Below are positions 6,298-14,743 of a stretch of DNA of 16,053 bases, piece by piece. The position numbers were made by a program, and so were the translations under genes. The notes under the pieces were generated by a model, which worked only from the letters and a program-made list of their open reading frames with translations, did no database searches and was not told the origin of the DNA. Source of the DNA: an uncultured Clostridia bacterium (GTDB taxonomy: Bacteria; Bacillota; Clostridia; Peptostreptococcales; Anaerovoracaceae). The stretch's first letter is position 1; each line of letters opens with the position of its first letter. The DNA lies in the NCBI GenBank assembly GCA_945788655.1, contig CALZMV010000015.1, positions 1 to 16,053 of the forward strand, in the 5' to 3' direction.

Positions 6298-8931
6298 CTA
6301 TTCCGTCATTTTTTGTCTGACAACTGCCTGTGCAGCAGCAAGTCTCGCAATCGGAACGCGATATGGTGAACATGAAACGTAGTTTAAGCCGATTTTATTA
6401 CAGAATTCAATTGTCTTAGGATTGCCTCCGTGTTCACCGCAGATGCCTAATTTAATCTTAGGTCTTGCCTGCTTGCCTAAAGTAGCCGCCATTTGAACAA
6501 GCTTACCTACACCGCTTATGTCTAATGTCTGGAAAGGATCTTCTTCCATAATTCCTCTCTTAACATATTCAGCAATGAGTTTGCCTGTATCATCTCTCGA
6601 GAATCCAAAGGTCATCTGAGTCAGATCGTTTGTACCGAAGGAGAAGAATTCTGCCTCTCTTGCTATTTCATCTGCAACCAGTGCTGCCCTTGGAGTTTCA
6701 ATCATAGTACCAACCATGTATTCCATTTCCACTTCAGCTTCCTTGATCAATCTGTCAGCCACTTCTACCACAGTAGCCTTGACAGCCTTCAATTCTTCTT
6801 CTGAACCTACAAGCGGAATCATTATTTCAGGTACGATTTCAATCTTTTCTTCTTTTACAACCTCAATAGCTGCTCCAATTATTGCTTCTGTCTGCATTGC
6901 TGCTATTTCAGGAGCTGTTACTGCCAGTCTGCAGCCTCTGTGTCCAAGCATAGGATTCTGCTCATGAAGTTCAGTTACCTTGCCTGATATCTTTTCATAG
7001 GAAACGCCCATAAGGTCCGCAACCTCTCTCATTTCTGCCTCTGTATGAGGAAGAAATTCATGTAGAGGCGGGTCTAAAAGTCTGATTGTTACAGGTCTTT
7101 CTCCCATTACTTTATAAAGATCTTTAAAGTCGCCCTGCTGATATGGTTTTAAAGCATCCAGAGCCTTTACCCTTTCTTCAAGAGTATCTGCCAGAATCAT
7201 TCTTCTGATGGCAGGAATTCTCTCCTCTTCGAAGAACATGTGCTCAGTTCTGCAAAGGCCGATTCCTTCTGCACCAAATACCACAGCCTGCTTAGCATCC
7301 TTTGGATTGTCCGCATTAGTTCTGACTTTAAGCACTCTGATTTCGTCTGCCCATTCCATAAGCTTTGCAAAATCGTCGGAAATTTCAGGTTCTACCGTCT
7401 TGATCTGGCCTTCGTATACATGGCCTGTGGAACCATCGATGGAGATGCAATCTCCTTCTTTATATTCTACACCCTTTACGGTCATTGTCTTTTTGTTTCC
7501 GTCTACAAGTACAGCTGAGCAGCCTGCTACACAGCACTTGCCCATTCCTCTTGCAACTACTGCCGCATGGGATGTCATACCGCCTCTTGCAGTCAGAATG
7601 CCTTCCGCAGCCACCATGCCTGCCAGGTCTTCAGGTGAAGTTTCTTCTCTAACCAGCATTACCTTTTCGCCGCTTTCAGCTGCAGCTGCTGCTTCCTCAG
7701 CGGTAAAGTAAATCTTTCCGCATGCCGCGCCCGGAGATGCAGGAAGCCCTGTAGCAATTTCGCTTGCTTTTGATAATTCTTCCTTATCAAAAGTCGGATG
7801 AAGAAGCTGGTCAATCTGGTCAGCTTCTATTCTGAGGATTGCAGTCTCTTTGTCAATGAGACCTTCTTCAACCATATCAACAGCAATTTTTACGGCTGCC
7901 TGCGCAGTTCTCTTACCGTTTCTTGTCTGGAGCATGTATAGTTTGTTTCTCTCAACAGTAAACTCCATGTCCTGGACATCTTTATAGTGTTTTTCTAAAA
8001 GCTCTGCAATTCTAACGAATTCTCCGTAAGCTTCAGGGAATGCCTCTGCCATCTTGTCGATGGAAAGAGGAGTTCTTACGCCTGCTACAACGTCTTCACC
8101 CTGTGCATTTACAAGGAATTCGCCGAAAATTTTCTTTGTGCCGTCAGAAGGGTTTCTTGTGAAAGCAACACCTGTGCCGGATGTATCTCCCATATTGCCG
8201 AAAACCATGGATTGAACGTTTACTGCAGTTCCAAGGCTGTCGGAAATACCGTTAAGCTGTCTGTAAAGAATAGCTCTGTCATTGTTCCATGATCTGAAAA
8301 CAGCCTTAACAGCCTCAATTAGCTGCACCTTAGGGTCCTGAGGGAAAGCTTCCCCGGTTTCATCCTCTACAAGCTTTTTGTATCCTTTGATTACTTCTTC
8401 AAGGTCTTCTGCTGTAAGTTCAACGTCGTATTCCACTCCTTTAGCAGACTTCTGACCGTCGAAAATCTCATCGAACTTTGCTTTTGGAATTTCCAGTACC
8501 ACATCCCCGAACATCTGGATAAATCTGCGGTAGCTGTCCATTGCAAATCTTCTGTTTTCTGTAAGAGCTGCAAGACCTTCCACACTCTGGTCATTTAAGC
8601 CTAAGTTTAGGATTGTATCCATCATGCCTGGCATTGATATTACAGATCCGGAGCGGACAGATACGAGCAGCGGATTTTCATTGCTTCCAAAGGTTTTACC
8701 TGTGACATTCTGGAGTTCCTCAATCTTTTCGTAGATTCCTTCAATAATATCCTGGGCAATAGTTCTGTTTTCTTTATAGTATCTGTTACAGCTTTCTGTG
8801 GTAATAGTGAAGCCAAAAGGAACCGGCAAGCCTATTTTGGTCATTTCGGCCAGATTGGCTCCTTTTCCGCCTAGAAGATCCCTCATATCCTTGGATCCTT
8901 CATTGAAGGAATAAATGTATTTTTCGCTCAT
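6298..8931 (-). CDS. ppdK: Pyruvate, phosphate dikinase
   Basis: The 877-residue protein is full length for PPDK (about 870-880). It reversibly converts pyruvate, ATP and phosphate to PEP, AMP and PPi in the cytosol, and in anaerobes can serve glycolysis or gluconeogenesis. The nucleotide-binding domain opens with LLGGKGANLAEM (19-30) and includes RSGSVISMPGMMDT (93-106). The phosphohistidine domain has GGMTSHAAVVARG, placing the catalytic histidine at 455. The C-terminal PEP/pyruvate barrel has GLCRTEHMFF (558-567), MIETPRAAL (743-751) and CGEHGG with the catalytic cysteine at 831. Both positions equal those of the C. symbiosum enzyme. Thr453, the residue phosphorylated by the regulatory protein PDRP in other species, is present, but no PDRP gene lies in the window. 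GAGAGGG precedes the ATG. It is 49 bases downstream of glyS. Confidence 0.97.
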   Translation of the reverse strand: MSEKYIYSFNEGSKDMRDLLGGKGANLAEMTKIGLPVPFGFTITTESCNRYYKENRTIAQDIIEGIYEKIEELQNVTGKTFGSNENPLLVSVRSGSVISMPGMMDTILNLGLNDQSVEGLAALTENRRFAMDSYRRFIQMFGDVVLEIPKAKFDEIFDGQKSAKGVEYDVELTAEDLEEVIKGYKKLVEDETGEAFPQDPKVQLIEAVKAVFRSWNNDRAILYRQLNGISDSLGTAVNVQSMVFGNMGDTSGTGVAFTRNPSDGTKKIFGEFLVNAQGEDVVAGVRTPLSIDKMAEAFPEAYGEFVRIAELLEKHYKDVQDMEFTVERNKLYMLQTRNGKRTAQAAVKIAVDMVEEGLIDKETAILRIEADQIDQLLHPTFDKEELSKASEIATGLPASPGAACGKIYFTAEEAAAAAESGEKVMLVREETSPEDLAGMVAAEGILTARGGMTSHAAVVARGMGKCCVAGCSAVLVDGNKKTMTVKGVEYKEGDCISIDGSTGHVYEGQIKTVEPEISDDFAKLMEWADEIRVLKVRTNADNPKDAKQAVVFGAEGIGLCRTEHMFFEEERIPAIRRMILADTLEERVKALDALKPYQQGDFKDLYKVMGERPVTIRLLDPPLHEFLPHTEAEMREVADLMGVSYEKISGKVTELHEQNPMLGHRGCRLAVTAPEIAAMQTEAIIGAAIEVVKEEKIEIVPEIMIPLVGSEEELKAVKATVVEVADRLIKEAEVEMEYMVGTMIETPRAALVADEIAREAEFFSFGTNDLTQMTFGFSRDDTGKLIAEYVKRGIMEEDPFQTLDISGVGKLVQMAATLGKQARPKIKLGICGEHGGNPKTIEFCNKIGLNYVSCSPYRVPIARLAAAQAVVRQKMTE

Positions 8932-8980
8932 AGTAAACCCTCTCTTAACATCTATAATTCAGCTAGATATTATACAAATA

Positions 8981-10384
8981 TTAAAATTCCAGTCTTTCTT
9001 CAATATAGCTGCGAACTTCTGAAACAGGGATTCTAACCTGCTGCATTGTATCTCTGTCACGAACAGTTACACATCCATCAGTTTCTGTATCAAAGTCAAC
9101 ACAGATGCAGAAAGGTGTACCGATTTCATCTTCTCTTCTATATCTCTTACCGATTGAACCTGATGCATCGTAGTCGACCATAAAGTACTTAGAAAGTTCT
9201 TCATGAATCGGTTCTGCAATTGGTGCAAGCTTCTTTGCAAGAGGAAGAACTGCTGCCTTGAACGGAGCAAGTGCAGGGTGGAATTTCATAACAACTCTCT
9301 TGTCTTCCTTACCGTTTGCATCTGTCAGAATTTCTTCGTTATATGCATCTACCAGGAATGCCAGTGCTACACGGTCAGCACCCAGTGATGGTTCAATTAC
9401 AAATGGAACGTATTTTTCGTTTGTTTCAGGGTCAACATAGCTCAAATCCTGATTTGAAGTGTTGATATGCTGAGTTAAGTCAAAGTTTGTTCTGTCAGCG
9501 ATACCCCACAATTCACCCCAGCCAAATGGGAACAGATATTCAATGTCTGTTGTTGCATTACTGTAGTGTGAAAGTTCTTCTTTTTCGTGGTCACGAGTTC
9601 TGATGTTTTCCATGTTCATGTTCAGGCTCTTTAAGAAGTTTACACAGTATTCCTTCCAGTACGCGAACCATTCAAGGTCAGTTCCCGGTTTGCAGAAGAA
9701 TTCCAGTTCCATCTGTTCAAATTCTCTTGTTCTGAAAGTAAAGTTACCAGGAGTAATTTCGTTTCTAAAAGATTTACCGATCTGAGCGATACCAAATGGA
9801 ACTTTCTTTCTTGCTGTTCTCTGAACATTTTTGAAGTTTACAAAGATACCCTGTGCAGTTTCAGGTCTTAAGTAAATTTCGGACTTGGAGTCTTCTGTTA
9901 CACCCTGGAAAGTCTTAAACATAAGATTGAACTGACGGATGCCTGTAAAGTTTGTCTTGCCGCATTCAGGACATGGAATGTTGTTTTCGGCGATATAGCT
10001 TTCTAATTTTTCGTTTGACCAGCCGTCAACAACTACGCCTTCGATATTGTGATCGTGCATGTATTCTTCAATCAGCTTATCTGCTCTATGTCTTGATTTA
10101 CATTCCTTACAGTCAATTAACGGATCTGAGAAGCCGCCAACGTGACCGGATGCAACCCATGTCTTCGGATTCATCAGGATTGCAGCATCAAGTCCAACAT
10201 TGTATTTGGATTCCTGAACAAATTTTCTCCACCAAGCTTTTTTAACATTGTTCTTGAATTCAACGCCTAAAGGACCATAATCCCATGTGTTTGCAAGACC
10301 TCCATAAATTTCAGAGCCAGGGAATACAAATCCCCTGTTCTTTGCAAGAGCTACGATTTTTTCCATTGTTACATCTTTTTTCAT
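8981..10384 (-). CDS. glyS: Glycyl-tRNA synthetase, dimeric (alpha2) class IIa type
   Basis: The 467-residue enzyme charges tRNA-Gly with glycine in the cytosol. It is the single-chain homodimeric form, not the two-subunit GlyQ/GlyS form. Visible features are the N-terminal RGFVFPGSEIYGGLANTWDY block (17-36), class II motif 2 around FRNEITPGNFTFRTREFEQ (206-224), motif 3 GADRVALAF (335-343), and an anticodon-binding domain from about 370 to the end with GSIGKRYRREDEIGTP (409-424). Two CxxC pairs (Cys92/95 and Cys138/141) may bind zinc. The ATG at 10384 has GGTGGAG upstream; a second ATG six codons later is less well placed. It sits between the DUF4342 gene (26 bases) and ppdK. Confidence 0.97.
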   Translation of the reverse strand: MKKDVTMEKIVALAKNRGFVFPGSEIYGGLANTWDYGPLGVEFKNNVKKAWWRKFVQESKYNVGLDAAILMNPKTWVASGHVGGFSDPLIDCKECKSRHRADKLIEEYMHDHNIEGVVVDGWSNEKLESYIAENNIPCPECGKTNFTGIRQFNLMFKTFQGVTEDSKSEIYLRPETAQGIFVNFKNVQRTARKKVPFGIAQIGKSFRNEITPGNFTFRTREFEQMELEFFCKPGTDLEWFAYWKEYCVNFLKSLNMNMENIRTRDHEKEELSHYSNATTDIEYLFPFGWGELWGIADRTNFDLTQHINTSNQDLSYVDPETNEKYVPFVIEPSLGADRVALAFLVDAYNEEILTDANGKEDKRVVMKFHPALAPFKAAVLPLAKKLAPIAEPIHEELSKYFMVDYDASGSIGKRYRREDEIGTPFCICVDFDTETDGCVTVRDRDTMQQVRIPVSEVRSYIEERLEF

Positions 10385-10410
10385 TTTCTATTACTCCACC
10401 TATCTATATT

Positions 10411-11133
10411 TTATTCTTCTGTTTTTTCTTCTTTCTCTTCATCGGAAGGTGCTTCTTCACAAGCATCATTTTTGTCTTCTTCATTAAAGAATTCATTGGC
10501 ATCATCGAAGATATATTCAACTTCGAATTCAGGCTCTGCCTTGTCTTTAATGTCCTTCCATACGCCTGTAGCCTTCTCAACTACTGTATTATATGCATCT
10601 ACACCCTTTTCCTTAAGTTCTTCAAAAGATTCAGGTGCTTTTTCCTTAAGATCTTCGTAAACTTCAGCGCCTTTGCGAGTCACTTCATCAACAACTACAG
10701 AACCCTTTTCCTTGACGTCGTTGGCAATTACTTCAGCTTTCTGGCTGATATCGATCACTGTTCCATCGTCCTTTGTCAGTTCAATCTTGCACTTGAATCC
10801 GAATGCCGCAACTGCTGCTGCGATAACGCCCCAAGGAGCAACTAATGTTCCCAGCAGCCCCACATTTACAGGAATGTTAACGAGAGTTTCATCATCCTTT
10901 TTAACGGAAATCTTTGAAACGTTGCCCTTCTTAACAAGTTCCTTGATTTTTGCAACAGTCTCATCAGCGAACTCGTTAGCCTTGCTGCCTGACTTGATGT
11001 TAACTGTTTCTTCAATAGCGATAATAGCGTCAACAACGCTACCTTCTGCAGCTTCAAGAGCTTCCTTAGCTTCCTTATAGGATACCCCTGTTCTGTCTTT
11101 AACTAATTCGATTTTTTCTAATGTGATTTCCAT
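10411..11133 (-). CDS. DUF4342 protein with N-terminal UBA/TS-N-like helix bundle and acidic tail
   Basis: The protein has 240 residues and no known function. Residues 1-43 (EKIELVKDRTGVSYKEAKEA onward) look like the UBA/TS-N fold found at the N-terminus of EF-Ts. Residues about 55-118 match DUF4342: VKKGNVSKISVKKDDETLVN, followed by a glycine/alanine-rich hydrophobic stretch (about 91-112) that could be membrane-associated. Residues 130-200 are charged, probably helical, with repeated EKG/EKA spacing like amphipathic stress proteins. The last 40 residues are strongly acidic (DEEKEEKTEE at the end). An ideal AGGAGG stands seven bases before the ATG, implying good expression. It lies between recO and glyS in the operon. 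Domain calls are fairly sure; the role is unknown. Confidence 0.75.
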   Translation of the reverse strand: MEITLEKIELVKDRTGVSYKEAKEALEAAEGSVVDAIIAIEETVNIKSGSKANEFADETVAKIKELVKKGNVSKISVKKDDETLVNIPVNVGLLGTLVAPWGVIAAAVAAFGFKCKIELTKDDGTVIDISQKAEVIANDVKEKGSVVVDEVTRKGAEVYEDLKEKAPESFEELKEKGVDAYNTVVEKATGVWKDIKDKAEPEFEVEYIFDDANEFFNEEDKNDACEEAPSDEEKEEKTEE

Positions 11134-11161
11134 AGTAGAACCTCCTATACTCCTTTTATTT

Positions 11162-11950
11162 TTAGAAAAAGCTTTCGCTTTTTAGTCCTCTTATATCCAA
11201 ATGGTAGGATATGTACTCCTTTAAAAGCTTTTGAATTTTCTCCTGAACCTTCTGGTCCAGTGCGATTTTTTCAAAGGCCTTAACAGGCATTTTCTGAAAA
11301 TACTTTAATATGTCTATTATACCAATTTCCAGTGTATAAATCAATGGTCCATCGCCTTGAGACGATAATACTTTGGCACAACGAGGACATATTCTTCCGC
11401 CTTCTTTTATGCTGAAAAAAAACTTCTCTCCGCCCTTAGGATTGCCCGTTTTACCGTCACCGCCCACTGGTTTTTCTTCGCCGCATGATGTGCACACGGA
11501 AAGTTCCGGCATAGTTCCAAGTATATCCAGTATCTTTACAATGTATGCTATAACCAGCGTTTCGTGCAGCTTGCTTCGCTTTTCGAGGCATTCAAGAAAC
11601 TCGGTCAGAAGTGTAAAGATTCTGGGCTGTGGTATTTCTTCAGGCAGAAGCTTCTCCGTAAGTTCAAGGACATAGGATGCGGCCATATATTTGTCTATGT
11701 CCTCTCCTATGCCGTAATAGCTTTTAATTACCTGCCCGTTATTCAAATTATAGCTTTCTCTATTCTTAAAGAGCTCATATCTGCCATAGGTAAAAGCTCT
11801 TACCGAGAGAGCAGTCTTGTTTCTTCCGCCCTCGGTGAGACTTGTGCCGACGCTGATTTTCCCGTATTTTTTTGAAAACAGTGTTATTATCCTGCGCCCG
11901 CCCATGGCCTTGACCTGCCTTAAGACGATGCCTTCTGTATCTGTTACCAT
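11162..11950 (-). CDS. recO: DNA repair protein RecO
   Basis: The 262-residue protein fits RecO length. The N-terminal OB fold carries DTEGIVLRQVKAMGGRRIITLFSKKYGK-type sequence (4-31) typical of the family. The helical C-terminal half contains a four-cysteine zinc site at Cys153/Cys156 (CTSC) and Cys188/Cys191 (CPRC). RecO works with RecR and RecF to load RecA on SSB-coated single-stranded DNA. A glycine/lysine-rich insert (about 161-176) lies inside the zinc domain. The ATG is five bases after the era stop, with AAGGAA overlapping the end of era, so the two are probably translationally coupled. The era-recO order is standard in Firmicutes. Confidence 0.93.
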   Translation of the reverse strand: MVTDTEGIVLRQVKAMGGRRIITLFSKKYGKISVGTSLTEGGRNKTALSVRAFTYGRYELFKNRESYNLNNGQVIKSYYGIGEDIDKYMAASYVLELTEKLLPEEIPQPRIFTLLTEFLECLEKRSKLHETLVIAYIVKILDILGTMPELSVCTSCGEEKPVGGDGKTGNPKGGEKFFFSIKEGGRICPRCAKVLSSQGDGPLIYTLEIGIIDILKYFQKMPVKAFEKIALDQKVQEKIQKLLKEYISYHLDIRGLKSESFF

Positions 11951-11955
11951 TCAGT

Positions 11956-12849
11956 TTATTCCTTGTAGCCGAAGTTTGATAAGGCAAAATCCGAGTCTCT
12001 CCAGTTTTCCTTGACTTTTACCCACACTTCAAGGAAAACCTTGCATCCGAGAAGTGCTTCTATCTCAAGTCTTGCACTTTTGCCTATACCTTTAAGCTTC
12101 TTGCCGCCTTTACCAATTATTATGCCCTTGTGGGACTTTCTTTCGCAGTAGATGACTGCACCTATTCTCGTTAGATTCTCTTCTTCCTTGTAGCTTTCGA
12201 TTTCTACAGCAACGCCGTGAGGAACTTCGTCATCTAAATAGTGAAGAAGCTTTTCTCTGATAATTTCACTAACAATAAAGCGTTCCGGATGGTCTGTAAC
12301 CATATCCTCAGGGAAAAACATAGGTCCCTCTTCAAGATGCTCCTCGATTGCGCTAATCAGAGTCTCTATGTTTCTGCCTTCTAAAGCAGAGGTTCCGTAT
12401 ACGCCATCGAAAACTCCCATCTCATCATAGGTTTCATAGATTTTGCGGAAAGCCTCCGGCTCCATCTTGTCAATCTTATTTATAACGAGAAGCTTTGGAG
12501 TGCTTACATTCTTCAGCATTTCGAGGATGTACTTGTCTCCCGGACCTTTGTTGATATCGCTGTCCACAAGGAAAAGGATAACATCCACTTCCTTAAAGGT
12601 GTTTATTGCTGATTCTGTCATGAAATTGCCCAGCTTGCTGTGAGGTTTGTGGATACCCGGAGTGTCGATAAATACCATCTGAACTCCGTCGTCATCTTCA
12701 TCAAATCTTGTATATATTCCTCTGATTGTATTTCTTGTTGTCTGGGGCTTATCAGCTGTGATTGCAACCTTTTCACCCAGTATCGCATTCATGAGCGTTG
12801 ATTTGCCTACATTTGGTCGTCCAATTATTCCAATAAAGCCGGTTCTCAT
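11956..12849 (-). CDS. era: GTPase Era, 16S rRNA-binding ribosome assembly factor
   Basis: The 297-residue protein is full length. The GTPase motifs are all present: G1 GRPNVGKS (10-17), G3 DTPG (62-65), G4 NKID (124-127) and G5 SALEG (154-158). The C-terminal KH domain has GIIIGKGGKKLKGIG (242-256), which binds the 3' end of 16S rRNA near the anti-Shine-Dalgarno. Era acts in 30S subunit maturation, the same process as YbeY encoded just upstream. Its ATG overlaps the cdd stop as ATGA, indicating translational coupling. Confidence 0.97.
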   Translation of the reverse strand: MRTGFIGIIGRPNVGKSTLMNAILGEKVAITADKPQTTRNTIRGIYTRFDEDDDGVQMVFIDTPGIHKPHSKLGNFMTESAINTFKEVDVILFLVDSDINKGPGDKYILEMLKNVSTPKLLVINKIDKMEPEAFRKIYETYDEMGVFDGVYGTSALEGRNIETLISAIEEHLEEGPMFFPEDMVTDHPERFIVSEIIREKLLHYLDDEVPHGVAVEIESYKEEENLTRIGAVIYCERKSHKGIIIGKGGKKLKGIGKSARLEIEALLGCKVFLEVWVKVKENWRDSDFALSNFGYKE

Positions 12850-13226
12850 AGTTTAAATCCCTCCGGAAGTATTTCTTTCATAGTGTATTCTCTAAGCGAC
12901 TCGGAGTCGTTTCCTGTGATTATTACGAAATCGTCTTCGCAAAACTCCTTCATAAACTGGCGGCAAATACCGCAAGGCCATGCCTGTCCTGCGCTGGATA
13001 CTATTGCAATAGCCTCGAACTCTCTTTCTCCTTCTGAAATAGCCTTAACAAAAGCTGTTCTCTCTGCACAGATTGTGCCTCCAAAGGATGAATTTTCAAC
13101 GTTTACTCCTGTGTATACCTTACCGCTTTTGCCAAGGAGGGCTGCCCCAACTCGGAACTTTGAGAAAGGTGCGTAAGCCATGGGAAGCATGGATACGGCT
13201 TTTTCAAACAGTTCTTTTTTTTCCAT
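12846..13226 (-). CDS. cdd: Cytidine deaminase
   Basis: The 126-residue protein is of the short homotetrameric type. Zinc ligands and catalytic residues are visible: CAERTA with Cys53 and Glu55, and PCGICRQ with Cys85 and Cys88. FSKFRVGAALL (21-31) and GVNVENSSFGGTICAE (40-55) are family blocks. The enzyme deaminates cytidine and deoxycytidine to uridine and deoxyuridine in pyrimidine salvage. It overlaps era by four bases and follows ybeY by 11 bases. GAGG precedes the ATG. Confidence 0.97.
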   Translation of the reverse strand: MEKKELFEKAVSMLPMAYAPFSKFRVGAALLGKSGKVYTGVNVENSSFGGTICAERTAFVKAISEGEREFEAIAIVSSAGQAWPCGICRQFMKEFCEDDFVIITGNDSESLREYTMKEILPEGFKL

Positions 13227-13237
13227 TTTTACCTCTT

Positions 13238-13690
13238 TTATCTCAATAAATTTATTTCTTTCATTGTGGCCTCTTCTTTGGCCCTCATTACAGTCTTTTC
13301 GTCATCCTCCATATGGTCGTATCCCAAAAGATGCAGCAGACTGTGCACAAAGAGATAGACAAATTCCCGTTCAAAGGAATGACCGAACTCCTCTGCCTGG
13401 GATTTAACCTTGTCAAGGCAGATTACCACATCGCCAAGGCATAGCTCGCCTTCTTCCGGCATTTCTTCCACACCCTCGTACTGCGGGAAGGAGAGCACAT
13501 CGGTTTCTCTGTCCACGTCTCTGTAATCTCTGTTTAATTCTCTGATTTCTTCAAGTGAAACGAGAGTAAGGCTTATCTCAGCTCTCTCCATGTCAACACC
13601 TTCTGCCTCAAAAAGCGCCGATGCTGCCTGATTCAGCTTTTCCATCAAAGAAGCTTCCAACTCTTGTCCTTCTTCTAAATATATCAGCAT
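13238..13690 (-). CDS. ybeY: YbeY, rRNA maturation endoribonuclease
   Basis: The 150-residue protein has the zinc motif HSLLHLLGYDH at 116-126 (ligands His116, His120, His126) and the upstream block RDVDRETDVLSFP (57-69), both diagnostic of YbeY. The enzyme acts in 16S rRNA 3'-end maturation and ribosome quality control. It follows phoH, its usual partner. The ATG at 13690 uses AGAGGAA, which belongs to the last unit of the tandem repeat between phoH and ybeY, so the repeat supplies the ribosome site. Confidence 0.96.
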   Translation of the reverse strand: MLIYLEEGQELEASLMEKLNQAASALFEAEGVDMERAEISLTLVSLEEIRELNRDYRDVDRETDVLSFPQYEGVEEMPEEGELCLGDVVICLDKVKSQAEEFGHSFEREFVYLFVHSLLHLLGYDHMEDDEKTVMRAKEEATMKEINLLR

Positions 13691-13693
13691 ATC

Positions 13694-13759
13694 TTATTCC
13701 TCTTGTGTTTATTCCTGTGTTTATTCCTGCGTTTTTCCCTGTGTTTATTCTTCTTGTGT
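13694..13759 (-). repeat. Five-unit 12/15-base tandem repeat spanning the phoH stop and ybeY leader
   Basis: Read leftward, units are ACACAAGAAGAATAA (13759-13745), ACACAGGGAAAA, ACGCAGGAATAA, ACACAGGAATAA and ACACAAGAGGAATAA (13708-13694). Unit lengths are multiples of three, so the phoH frame is kept and four units end in an in-phase TAA. Unit 1 encodes the TQEE end of PhoH; unit 5 carries the ybeY ribosome site. Confidence 0.85.
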
Positions 13760-14743
13760 TTCTTCCGGATATTTTTTGTAATATCTGTCGTAGGCATTTA
13801 TTATTCGTCTCACAAGCTCGTGACGGACTACATCTGTGTCCTTCAGCTGGCAGAAGCTTATTCCGCTCACATTCTCAAGTACTCTTTGAGCTTCTACAAG
13901 TCCTGATTTTTTACCCTTTGGAAGGTCAATCTGGGTAATGTCGCCTGTGACAACCACTTTTGAGCCGAAACCCATTCTTGTCAGGAACATCTTCATCTGC
14001 TCTTTGGTAGTGTTCTGTGCCTCATCGAGAATAATGAAGGAATTGTCCAGAGTACGTCCTCTCATATATGCCAGGGGAACTACTTCGATAATCTCCTTCT
14101 CCCTAAGTCTCAGTGCAGCATCTCTGCCGAGCACATCATATAAGGCATCGTAAAGAGGTCTTAAATACGGGTCAACCTTCTCCTGCAGATCCCCGGGAAG
14201 AAAGCCAAGACGCTCACCTGCTTCAACTGCCGGTCTTGCAAGGATAATCTTCTGTACTTCCTTGTTCTTAAATGCGTTAATTGCCATTGCAACTGCAATA
14301 TATGTCTTGCCTGTTCCTGCAGGCCCTATTCCGAACACTATGTCGTTTTCGCGTATTGCCTTGACGTATTCCTTCTGCCCCAGAGTCTTAGGCTTTAGAG
14401 GTTTGCCCCTGTGAGTAAAGCATATAACATCTCTGGAAATATTGCTGTCCCTGTATGACAGGCCTTCCTTGCACAGTGAAATCACATAGGATGCCTTCTG
14501 CTTGCCAAGGGTATTCTCAGATTCAAGAACCATAATGAGCTCAGCAATTATCTTCTCTGCCAGTTCAAGAGCTTCCTCCTGCTGCTCAGGTTCAGTGTTT
14601 TCATCAGCCTTTAGAATCAGTTCATCGTTTCTCTGAAAAACACTTACGCCTGTGGCCTCCTTTATTAAATCTAAGTTTACATCAAGATTGCCGAATAATT
14701 CTACGCGGTCAATATCCTCATTTATCTTTATTTTTCTATCCAA
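13745..14743 (-). CDS. phoH: PhoH-family ATPase (PhoH/YbeZ)
   Basis: The 332-residue protein has a P-loop NTPase core: Walker A GPAGTGKT (140-147), Walker B FIILDEAQNT (236-245) and the PhoH-specific LARPAVEAGERLGFLPGD (168-185). The N-terminal 80 residues resemble the KH-like region of YbeZ. PhoH/YbeZ proteins are putative RNA-linked ATPases or helicases associated with YbeY, encoded next. The start is TTG at 14743, seven bases after AGGAG, and overlaps the yqfD stop by eight bases. The acidic PEETQEE C-terminus comes from the first unit of the tandem repeat. Confidence 0.95.
   Translation of the reverse strand: MDRKIKINEDIDRVELFGNLDVNLDLIKEATGVSVFQRNDELILKADENTEPEQQEEALELAEKIIAELIMVLESENTLGKQKASYVISLCKEGLSYRDSNISRDVICFTHRGKPLKPKTLGQKEYVKAIRENDIVFGIGPAGTGKTYIAVAMAINAFKNKEVQKIILARPAVEAGERLGFLPGDLQEKVDPYLRPLYDALYDVLGRDAALRLREKEIIEVVPLAYMRGRTLDNSFIILDEAQNTTKEQMKMFLTRMGFGSKVVVTGDITQIDLPKGKKSGLVEAQRVLENVSGISFCQLKDTDVVRHELVRRIINAYDRYYKKYPEETQEE

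Noticed and set aside
8932..8980. TATAAT read leftward between glyS and ppdK as an internal ppdK promoter
   Set aside because: No acceptable -35 box at 16-18 bases. The gap is AT-rich, so a TATAAT is likely by chance; an internal start is possible but not supported.
10285..10845. A 186-codon rightward frame opposite glyS and the DUF4342 gene, rich in Phe, Cys and Leu
   Set aside because: It is antisense to two well-supported genes, has odd composition, no ribosome site and no family resemblance. It is a mirror of Lys/Glu-rich coding on the other strand.
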